DNA from: an uncultured Eggerthellaceae bacterium
Lineage (GTDB): Bacteria; Actinomycetota; Coriobacteriia; Coriobacteriales; Eggerthellaceae
Length of the DNA: 19,978 nt
Assembly (NCBI GenBank): GCA_934623455.1
Contig: CAKTVK010000033.1
Location: forward strand, 1 to 19,978
Direction: 5' to 3'
Part shown: positions 13,832 through 19,978 of the stretch, piece by piece
Layout of the letters: each line of letters begins with the position of its first letter
How positions within the stretch are numbered: the first letter of the stretch is position 1
Translations under genes and position numbers: made by a program
Notes under the pieces: generated by a model
The model's database searches: none
What the model saw: the letters and a program-made list of their open reading frames with translations, nothing else
Told to the model about the DNA's origin: nothing

Positions 13832-15209
13832 GTTCGTCCTCCAAACAAAGGTCAACGCCCAGTTGCGTCAGGCGTTCAAAATAATTGGGGAAGCTCTTGT
13901 TCACGGCTTGCGCGCCGGTAATGGTGCCGCCTACCGCGCAGGCAAGCGTTGCAAGCGCCATGACAATGCGGTGGTCGTTGTGCCCATCCAAGGGAAGGGA
14001 AGGCGCACGCAGCGCTCCCGGCTGTACAACAATGGTGTCCGTGTCGTTACTCACGGCAACGACAATGCCGAATTTCGCGAGCTCTTGCGCCATGGCCTGC
14101 CCGCGATTGCTTTCCTTGATGGCAAGGCGTCTGCAATTCGTGAAGGTGGCGCCGTTGTTCGCCGCGGCCACCGCCATAAGGACGGGGCCTAAATCGGGGC
14201 AGTCCGCCAAGCTGATGGTGGGCGTACCTGCGGAAAGGGCAGGGAAAAGCCCCTGGTAGACGCGGTCTCCCTGCAGGCTGTCCGCGCGCAAGCCGGTAAC
14301 ATGCACGGTGGGGGCGACGGTAAAGGCGGGGTTATTGGCGGCGGCTGCTGCTTCGGCGGCCGCAGTTGCTCTGGCGGCTGCGGTTGCGGTTGCTTCGTCA
14401 TCGGCTGCAGCATTTGCTGCGGGTGCCGTAGACGGTACTGCTCCACCTGCTTCCGCATGCTGTGTCCCCACATAATTAAGGGCTTCCAGGAATGCGGCAT
14501 TCGAGTAATCGCCTTCAACGTGGGCGGTGATGTTCTGGTAACGTTGGTTGCCGGGAATGTGCAGCGTTGTATCGTTTTCCCAGTTCACGCGTACGCCGAA
14601 AAGCGAAAGCGCCTCGATGGTCATATCGATGTACGGACGGCTTTCCACAGGCGGCACCACATTGATAGTGCTATCGGCGTCAAGCAACGGCAGCGCGAAC
14701 AGCAGGCCGCTGATAAACTGGCTGCTAATGTTGCCGGGAATGGTAAAAGTATCGGCATGCAGCGGTCCTTGCACGTGGATTCCCTGGTCATCTTGGGAAA
14801 AACGAAGGCCCTGCTGCCGACAGATGTCGCGATAAACATCCATCGGTCGGCTTAACAGCGTGGCGCTTCCCGTAAGAGTAAGCGGCTTGTCCTGCAGCAG
14901 GCACAGGGGCACGAAGAAGCGCAACGTGCTTCCGCATTCACGGCAGGGCAGCACGTCGTTTTCGCGCACCGAGTTGGGGTCAATGCCGTAAACGGTGGTG
15001 CAATCACCTTGACGGGTGATATTCGCGCCCAACACGTTTAAGCAGTCGATGGTCGCCAAAATATCTTGGCTGTCTTCAAGTCCGAAAATCTTGCATGGTT
15101 CCGATTCGTGCGCAAGACCTGCGCAAATAAGCATGCGATGTGCCATGCTTTTCGATGGCGGCGCGTCAACGTTTCCGTGCGGCGTGCTCGGTTTGATAGT
15201 TACGCGCAT
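13818..15209 (-). CDS. aroA: EPSP synthase with an alanine-rich insert
   Basis: A 463-residue 3-phosphoshikimate 1-carboxyvinyltransferase, longer than the usual ~430. Conserved parts are present: PPSKSMAHR (17-25, K20, S21 and R25 bind substrates), ECGSTLRFF (91-99), VEGDYSNAAF (231-240), a DCPDL active-site acid near 336-340, KESNR (365-369) and DGHNDHR (408-414). Residues ~251-296 form a low-complexity insert, mostly Ala with Thr, Asp and Glu, between the GDYSNAAF helix and the next strand. The ATG at 15209 overlaps the end of aroQ by 10 nt and has AGAAGG upstream. The frame stays open a further 63 codons upstream but that is the aroQ 3' end read in another frame. It acts fifth in the chorismate pathway. 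Confidence 0.95.
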   Translation of the reverse strand: MRVTIKPSTPHGNVDAPPSKSMAHRMLICAGLAHESEPCKIFGLEDSQDILATIDCLNVLGANITRQGDCTTVYGIDPNSVRENDVLPCRECGSTLRFFVPLCLLQDKPLTLTGSATLLSRPMDVYRDICRQQGLRFSQDDQGIHVQGPLHADTFTIPGNISSQFISGLLFALPLLDADSTINVVPPVESRPYIDMTIEALSLFGVRVNWENDTTLHIPGNQRYQNITAHVEGDYSNAAFLEALNYVGTQHAEAGGAVPSTAPAANAAADDEATATAAARATAAAEAAAAANNPAFTVAPTVHVTGLRADSLQGDRVYQGLFPALSAGTPTISLADCPDLGPVLMAVAAANNGATFTNCRRLAIKESNRGQAMAQELAKFGIVVAVSNDTDTIVVQPGALRAPSLPLDGHNDHRIVMALATLACAVGGTITGAQAVNKSFPNYFERLTQLGVDLCLEDEHEVD

Positions 15210-15754
15210 GGCGCGCCTTCTTCTGCGGCTGGTGTGTTTCCAGTGCCCGCTTCTGCGGTGGTTGCATCTTCGGCATCCACCGCGTCTTCGGTGCAGGGCG
15301 CAGTTGCGTCTTCCGATATGCCGCGCGCAAGGCTCACCAGCAAATCCATGGCTTCCAGGTATCCGTTGAAACCGTGGCCCCAAATGGCGGTCACGCACGC
15401 CGATCGCACGTAGCTGACCTGGCGAAACTCTTCGCGTTTATCCACTTGGGAAATGTGGACTTCTACGGTGGGAATCTGCACCGCCTTCAGCGCGTCAAGC
15501 AGCGCCACGCTGGTGTGCGTGTACGCGGCAGGGTTCAAGACAATGCCATCGACGTGCGAAAAATAAGCGTCTTGGATTTTCGTCACTAAGTCGCCTTCGT
15601 AATTCGATTGGTAGCATTCAACGGATATGTCCAGTTCAACCGCGTGTTTTGAAATCAAGGAGCAGAGCGCATCGTAGGTCTGCGCGCCGTATATTTCGGG
15701 CTCTCGAGTGCCCAACATGTTCAAATTGGGGCCATTGATCACCAGTATTTTCAT
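15200..15754 (-). CDS. aroQ: type II 3-dehydroquinate dehydratase with C-terminal tail
   Basis: A 184-residue protein; the family is normally about 145-150. Residues 1-144 match it well: INGPNLNMLG (6-15), REPEIYG with catalytic Tyr22, NPAAYTHTS (74-82), and VEVHIS with His100. The ~35 extra residues at the C-terminus are acidic and Ala/Thr-rich (for example EDATTAEAGTGN) and have no recognisable domain. It dehydrates 3-dehydroquinate to 3-dehydroshikimate, working as a dodecamer in known members; the tail would lie on the outside. It overlaps the upstream aroE-aroK gene by 4 nt (ATGA), implying translational coupling, and the downstream aroA by 10 nt. Confidence 0.95.
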   Translation of the reverse strand: MKILVINGPNLNMLGTREPEIYGAQTYDALCSLISKHAVELDISVECYQSNYEGDLVTKIQDAYFSHVDGIVLNPAAYTHTSVALLDALKAVQIPTVEVHISQVDKREEFRQVSYVRSACVTAIWGHGFNGYLEAMDLLVSLARGISEDATAPCTEDAVDAEDATTAEAGTGNTPAAEEGAPCA

Positions 15755-17151
15755 GAGAAGTGCCTCTCTTCAATGCATTGGGCAACGCTCGCGGCGCTGC
15801 CATTGACGGGAATCGTGAAATCTGCGCAGGCAGCGTAGGCGGAGTATCGCTCGTCGTAAAGTTGCACGAGCTTTTCGGCGGAGTTGGAAAGCGGTCGATC
15901 GTTCGTGGGAATCAGCTGGTCAACGGGACGATCGATGAAATACAGCGTTCCGTTTTGGCGCAACGCCGCCACGTTTTCCGGACGAAGGATAGCGCCGCCA
16001 CCGGTGGAAATGATGCAGCCGGTGTTTTTGCCTGCTTGGGCAATCGCTTGCGCCTCGATGGCGCGAAAGACGTCTTCTCCTGTTTCGTTGATGATCTGAC
16101 CAGGTGTTTTACCGGACATTTCACGGATTACCCGATCGGTGTCGATAAACGTGCGACCGGTTTTCTCTGCAAGCAGCGTACCGACGGTCGTTTTTCCGCA
16201 ACCGGGCATACCGATGAGCACGATGTTGCGTTTTTTGCGCTCAAGCTGCCTGAAGATGCGGTCGCACAAGGCCGTGAGCTGCGCTTTTGTGGTAGGGAAG
16301 GGTGCGGCTGCGGTGTTGGAGCTTGATGCGGCATTTGTATCTGCGTTCGCGTTGCCGTTGGTGGCTGCTGCATCGGCGTCCCGTGCGGCGGAGGCACGGT
16401 TATCGGCTGCCCCGTCTTCGCCTTCGCCGGCGGCTCCCATGAAGCGCTCCGCCGCGATGACCGCTTGCGCAACCAGCATGTAGAGCCCACCTGCCGATGG
16501 CACGCCCGACGCGCGCCCTTGCTGCACCAGTGCCGTTTCAAGGGGGTTGTATATCGCGTCGATTATGCCTTCGAGCTGCGGAAACGCTGCAGCGTTAATA
16601 GCCCATTCGCCGTTGTTGGGAAACATGCCGCTGGGCGTGGTGTTGATGATTATCTGCGCATCGGTGTGATCGATGTAGGCTTGCGCATACGTAATCACGT
16701 CGGCAAAATCCGCGCCCGTTTTCACCGTGCGGCTCAATCGAATGGTGTCTGCTGCGCCTGCCGCACGTGCCATGGTGCGCGCCGTTTTGCTGGTGCCGCC
16801 CGTACCGCAGATAAGCACTTTCTTTTCGCGCAGGTCAAGGCCGAGTTTTTCGACAAGTGCCTGCATTCCCGCCAAATCGGTGTTGTAGCCGCACAGCTTG
16901 CCGTTGCGGTTGACAATGCAATTGACCGCTCCGATTTCGGCAGCAAGGGGGTCGATCTCGTCCAAATAGGGCAGGACGTCTTGTTTATACGGTATGGTCA
17001 CGTTAATGCCGCGGAAGGCGCGCGCCTCCATAAACGCAGGGAAATCCGCCGCCTCCACGGGATGCAGCTCGTAGCGATACCAGCCCAAACTCTCATGAAT
17101 TTCCTGGGAAAAGCTGTGGCTCAGCGGCATGCCTATCAAACCGTATTCCAT
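15751..17151 (-). CDS. shikimate dehydrogenase-shikimate kinase fusion
   Basis: A 466-residue two-domain protein. Residues 1-~240 are AroE: SHSFS (11-15, shikimate binding), IPYKQDV with Lys56, AVNCIV with Asn77, NTD (90-92), the NADP loop GTGGTSKTA (116-124) and GGLYMLVAQA (221-230). Residues ~241-290 form a low-complexity linker (Ala, Asn, Asp, Ser). Residues ~305-466 are AroK: GMPGCGKTT (314-322, Walker A), DTD (337-339), GGGA (384-387) and the lid Arg in DRPL (418-421). It would reduce 3-dehydroshikimate and phosphorylate shikimate in succession. All catalytic motifs appear intact in both halves. The start ATG 17151 follows the aroC stop by 2 nt, with AGGAA upstream. The linker is a single open frame, so this is not two adjacent genes. 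Confidence 0.95.
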   Translation of the reverse strand: MEYGLIGMPLSHSFSQEIHESLGWYRYELHPVEAADFPAFMEARAFRGINVTIPYKQDVLPYLDEIDPLAAEIGAVNCIVNRNGKLCGYNTDLAGMQALVEKLGLDLREKKVLICGTGGTSKTARTMARAAGAADTIRLSRTVKTGADFADVITYAQAYIDHTDAQIIINTTPSGMFPNNGEWAINAAAFPQLEGIIDAIYNPLETALVQQGRASGVPSAGGLYMLVAQAVIAAERFMGAAGEGEDGAADNRASAARDADAAATNGNANADTNAASSSNTAAAPFPTTKAQLTALCDRIFRQLERKKRNIVLIGMPGCGKTTVGTLLAEKTGRTFIDTDRVIREMSGKTPGQIINETGEDVFRAIEAQAIAQAGKNTGCIISTGGGAILRPENVAALRQNGTLYFIDRPVDQLIPTNDRPLSNSAEKLVQLYDERYSAYAACADFTIPVNGSAASVAQCIEERHFS

Positions 17152-17153
17152 CG

Positions 17154-18374
17154 TTATTCCTGTTCAGAGTTGTGTTCGGTGGGGAAAACTTCGCCATTTG
17201 GTGTTATGGTAACCTCGTCTGCCGGCGCTGTCGTTGTTGTCGGCGTTGTTGGCGCTGCGCACGCCTCGCCCTGCGCAAGCCAGTCGGTGCCATAGCGCAG
17301 CGCCAGCGCATCGCACAGGACAAGCGCCACCACGCTATCGACCACCACGCGCGCGCGATGGATGATGGCGGGATCGTGGCGTCCCTGAATTTGCAGCGTG
17401 GCGTTTTCGCCGGCAAGAAAATCAACCGTTTCCTGCGGCTGGAAGATGCTCGGCGTGGGCTTCACGGCGCAGCGGAACTGCAGCGGCATGCCGTTCGAGA
17501 TGCCGCCGTTGATGCCGCCGTTGTTGTTCGTTTCCGTGATCACGCGGCCATTGTCTGCCATGCGAAATGCGTCGTTGAAGCGGCTTCCCGTGCTGCAGGC
17601 CAGGTCAAAGCCAGCGCCGAATTCCACACCCTTTACGGCGGGAATGCTGAACAGCCCATGGGAAAGCAGGCTTTCAAGCGAATCGAACCATGGCTCGCCC
17701 ACACCTGCCGGCATGCCGATCACGGCCGTTTCCAAAATGCCGCCCACGCTGTCGTGCGCGGCCGCTGCCGCTTCGATTTCTTCTTTCATGTTCGCTGCCG
17801 CAGTATCGTTGATAGTTGCGAAAACGCGCTGGTCAAGGTCAAGAATCTGCTGTTTGAGCGCGTCTGTATCGGTTGCAAATGCTTCATCGCGCACTGACCC
17901 GCATTGCGCGATGTGCGTGCCCACGAAAATGCCACGCGCCTGAAGCGCTTGCAGGCAAATGGCTCCAGCGGCCACCAACGGCGCAGTCACGCGTCCGCTG
18001 AAATGCCCGCCGCCGCGGTAATCTTCGAAGCCGTGGTACTTTGCGAACGCGGTGTAATCGGCGTGTCCCGGACGCGCCAGCGCGCGCGTTGCCGCGTAAT
18101 CTTTACTGTGCTGGCTTGCGTTGGGAATCAGAATGGTCAGTGGCGTGCCGGTGGTTTTCCCCTGGAAAACACCGCTCACAATGCGGAAGGGGTCGGCCTC
18201 TTGTCGCGCCGTGGAAATGCGGCCGCTGGGTCGGCGCAAGTCGAGCTGATGCGCGATAAACGCCTGGTCAACAGGGATTCCAGGTGCCAGCCCGTCCAGT
18301 ACGGCGCCCAGCTCGGCACCATGGCTTTCGCCAAACAGCGTGATGGACACGCTGTTGCCAAACGTGTTTTTCAT
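17154..18374 (-). CDS. aroC: chorismate synthase with C-terminal tail
   Basis: A 406-residue enzyme that eliminates phosphate from EPSP to form chorismate using reduced FMN. The signatures are clear: FGESHG with His18, RRPSGRISTARQEAD (47-61), RPGHADYT (101-108), YRGGGHFSGR (119-128), the Asn/Gly-rich NNNGGINGGISNG (283-295) and GRHDP (331-335). The core ends near 366; the last ~38 residues are a Thr/Pro/Ala-rich tail (TTPTTTTAPADEV) without a known domain. The gene lies 6 nt after aroB, with AAGGAGG overlapping the aroB end, and 2 nt before the aroE-aroK fusion. Confidence 0.96.
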   Translation of the reverse strand: MKNTFGNSVSITLFGESHGAELGAVLDGLAPGIPVDQAFIAHQLDLRRPSGRISTARQEADPFRIVSGVFQGKTTGTPLTILIPNASQHSKDYAATRALARPGHADYTAFAKYHGFEDYRGGGHFSGRVTAPLVAAGAICLQALQARGIFVGTHIAQCGSVRDEAFATDTDALKQQILDLDQRVFATINDTAAANMKEEIEAAAAAHDSVGGILETAVIGMPAGVGEPWFDSLESLLSHGLFSIPAVKGVEFGAGFDLACSTGSRFNDAFRMADNGRVITETNNNGGINGGISNGMPLQFRCAVKPTPSIFQPQETVDFLAGENATLQIQGRHDPAIIHRARVVVDSVVALVLCDALALRYGTDWLAQGEACAAPTTPTTTTAPADEVTITPNGEVFPTEHNSEQE

Positions 18375-18380
18375 GGGGCT

Positions 18381-19688
18381 TTACGCCTCCTTTTCCTGGA
18401 TGAGCGGCAACAGTTCGCCCAGTGCTTCGGCGGTTGTTTGCTCTATGGTGTACGTTCCGATTTCAGGGACGGTGATAATCGTTACCCCTGATTGACTGCT
18501 CTTTTTGTCGTGCTTGATTGCTTGCGTCACCGCGGCGGCGTCAAACGCACGCGTTGTGGGCAATCCTAAAGCGTGTAAGACGGGGATAAGACGCGCACGC
18601 ACAGGGGCAGCGCACAGCGGAATCATTCCCAACGCAACGCATTCGCCGTGATAAAGACCCTGTTCGCGGCCGTCGGTGGGGGCGAAGGCGGGGGCGGCAC
18701 ATGCGTCGGCGGCGAAGGCAGCATTGCCGGCAGATGCGGAAGTGCCCGCGTTCGATTCGCCGTAGAGCGCTTGTTCGTACGACTCAACGCCGTGGCCAAT
18801 GGTGTGCCCAAAGTTCAAGATCTTGCGCAATCCCGCTTCGCATTCGTCCTGCTCAACAACATGTTTTTTCACGCGAAGCGACCGCTCGATAATGGTTTCC
18901 AGGTGCAGTTCAAGCGCTGCGTACGCGGCGTCTGTGCCGCTGGCGGCATTACTTGCGTCTGGATTCGTAGCGTCGTCCGCAGTACCGTCAAGCACGTCCG
19001 CCGCGCCTGTTGCGTCCGCGCCGGTGTCTACGCCGGTCGTGTCCGCCGCTTCTGCATCCGCGCCCACACCTGCGTCGGCGGTAAAGCCGCCCGCGGCAGC
19101 CGCTTCCTCAAACAGCGTAAACAGCTGCGCATCGGAGGTCAGTGACATTTTCACGGCTTCTGCAAGGCCGTTCGCAATTTGGCGACGCGGCAGCGTGCGC
19201 AGCACGTCCAGGTCAATGAGCACTTTTTTCGGTTGATAGAACGCGCCGACCATATTTTTGTATCCACCCAGGTTAATGGCTGTTTTTCCGCCAATGGAGC
19301 TATCGACTTGCGCAAGCACCGTGGTGGGAATGTTGTAGAAGTCAACGCCGCGCATGTAGCTTGCGGCAACGAATCCCGCAAGATCGCCCACAATGCCGCC
19401 GCCCACGGCAACCACGCAGTCGCCGCGCGTGAACTGCGCTTCAATCATGGTTTGCAGCAGCTCACCGAATACTTCCAAGCTCTTGCTTTGCTCGCCTTGC
19501 GCCACAACGGTCAAGTGCGCTTCGGCACATTGATCGGCCACGGTGTGAGCGTACTCCAGCGGCACGCCGCTATCGGTAACAACCAGCACTTTGCGGTCAA
19601 GATTGCATAGCGCGCTCGCCTTTGCCAGGCAGCCGCGCTCAATTACAATGTCGTAGGCGCGCTCGCCCAGACCAACGTTGAGAATCAT
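18381..19688 (-). CDS. aroB: 3-dehydroquinate synthase with two low-complexity inserts
   Basis: A 435-residue enzyme, larger than the usual ~360. Conserved parts: GGGIVGDLAGF (96-106, NAD binding), PTTVLAQVDSSIGGKTAIN (121-139), GLAEAVK with metal ligand Glu177, NFGHTIGHG with His295/His299, and YHGECVALGM with His347. Two stretches interrupt the fold: residues ~195-256, rich in Ala, Asp, Thr and Gly, and ~310-342, rich in Ala and Ser. Both fall in loops between conserved helices, so activity is probably kept. The ATG at 19688 has GGAGG 7 nt upstream and overlaps the pheA stop by 4 nt (ATGA), suggesting coupled translation. It makes 3-dehydroquinate from DAHP. Confidence 0.95.
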   Translation of the reverse strand: MILNVGLGERAYDIVIERGCLAKASALCNLDRKVLVVTDSGVPLEYAHTVADQCAEAHLTVVAQGEQSKSLEVFGELLQTMIEAQFTRGDCVVAVGGGIVGDLAGFVAASYMRGVDFYNIPTTVLAQVDSSIGGKTAINLGGYKNMVGAFYQPKKVLIDLDVLRTLPRRQIANGLAEAVKMSLTSDAQLFTLFEEAAAAGGFTADAGVGADAEAADTTGVDTGADATGAADVLDGTADDATNPDASNAASGTDAAYAALELHLETIIERSLRVKKHVVEQDECEAGLRKILNFGHTIGHGVESYEQALYGESNAGTSASAGNAAFAADACAAPAFAPTDGREQGLYHGECVALGMIPLCAAPVRARLIPVLHALGLPTTRAFDAAAVTQAIKHDKKSSQSGVTIITVPEIGTYTIEQTTAEALGELLPLIQEKEA

Positions 19689-19978
19689 TCGTTGTCCTCC
19701 AGGGGAACTTCCATGTTGTAATGGCCGATAATCTTAATCTGCGAGCAGTGTTCCTGCAGCTCAGAGAGCATGCTTTTACCCGTTTCGGACGACTCGTCGC
19801 CCTCCGCTTCCACGTAAAAGTAGTACTGCCACGGCTTGTTTTTCAGCGGATGGCTGCGCAGCGCGGTCATGTTGAACCCGTGGCGCGCAATCACGTTGAT
19901 GGCGTTGGCCAGTGCGCCGGTTTCGTTATTCACGGCGAAAAGCATCATAAACGTGCTGTTCGTGCGGGCGCGCGAGGG
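19685..19978 (-). CDS. pheA: prephenate dehydratase, C-terminal ACT domain (partial)
   Basis: Only the last 97 codons are inside the window; the gene runs off the right edge. The readable part, from NSTFMMLFAVNNETGALANA through HGFNMTALRSHP to KPWQYYFYVEAEGD, matches the ACT domain of prephenate dehydratases, including the GAL and RSHP (usually ESRP) positions that bind phenylalanine for feedback inhibition. The catalytic prephenate dehydratase domain is not visible, so whether a chorismate mutase domain is fused cannot be told. TGA overlaps the aroB start by 4 nt. The operon context (aroB to tyrA downstream) supports the assignment; another ACT-domain protein is the alternative. Confidence 0.85.
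   Translation of the reverse strand, partial: PSRARTNSTFMMLFAVNNETGALANAINVIARHGFNMTALRSHPLKNKPWQYYFYVEAEGDESSETGKSMLSELQEHCSQIKIIGHYNMEVPLEDNE

Noticed and set aside
13832..13855. Alternative TTG start for tyrA adding eight residues
   Set aside because: ATG 13831 has GGAGG 6 nt upstream and starts just before the Rossmann strand, as in the family.
14300..14460. Repetitive GCN-rich DNA in aroA considered as a tandem repeat
   Set aside because: The codons are mixed and no fixed repeat unit could be found; it is low complexity at the protein level, not a tandem DNA repeat.
15210..15398. 63-codon in-frame extension upstream of aroA
   Set aside because: It is the aroQ coding region read in another frame, Arg/His-rich, and EPSP synthase homology begins at the ATG at 15209.
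16465..17295. 276-codon open frame on the + strand across the aroE-aroK and aroC genes
   Set aside because: It is antisense to two well-supported genes, and its product is Cys/Arg/His-rich with no motif.

Overview
The window looks like a chromosomal segment of an anaerobic actinobacterium of the family Eggerthellaceae (Coriobacteriia). This is inferred from gene content: a Tat-exported molybdopterin oxidoreductase resembling the gut catechol dehydroxylases, a LuxR-type regulator with a polytopic membrane domain, many [4Fe-4S] electron-transfer proteins and intermediate GC. No rRNA, tRNA, insertion sequence or CRISPR array is visible.

Left part (1-3.9 kb, + strand): the tail of a TorD-like chaperone gene, then a NapG-like periplasmic ferredoxin and a NapH-like membrane ferredoxin. 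They look like the distal end of a respiratory molybdoenzyme operon whose catalytic gene lies outside the window. A separate gene follows for a UvrD/AddB-like SF1 helicase-fold protein with a Walker A motif but altered later motifs.

Middle part (3.9-11.4 kb): a divergent locus. On the minus strand a membrane-anchored LuxR regulator is followed 6 nt later by a 400-residue polyferredoxin with an MvhD-like core. On the plus strand is a three-gene operon: Mo-bis-MGD catalytic subunit, four-cluster ferredoxin subunit and DmsC-like membrane anchor. The 294-bp divergent gap holds a perfect 19-bp palindrome made of NarL-like half-sites. The simplest reading is a respiratory reductase or dehydroxylase for an aromatic (catechol-like) acceptor, controlled by the adjacent membrane LuxR protein. 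The substrate cannot be read from the sequence.

Right part (11.7 kb to the end, all minus strand): an almost complete aromatic amino acid operon in the order pheA (partial), aroB, aroC, aroE-aroK fusion, aroQ, aroA, tyrA, with short gaps or overlaps, then aroF after a 259-bp structured gap. Together they cover DAHP to chorismate to prephenate to tyrosine and phenylalanine precursors. Five consecutive proteins carry Ala/Thr/Asp-rich low-complexity inserts, linkers or tails. The tyrA-aroF gap holds a ~110-bp imperfect palindrome that includes the tyrA stop codon, a second palindrome, and a strong hairpin just before the aroF ribosome binding site.

The points most worth following are the aromatic-reductase locus with its palindromic operator, the low-complexity insertions confined to the aro enzymes, and the palindromes around tyrA and aroF.
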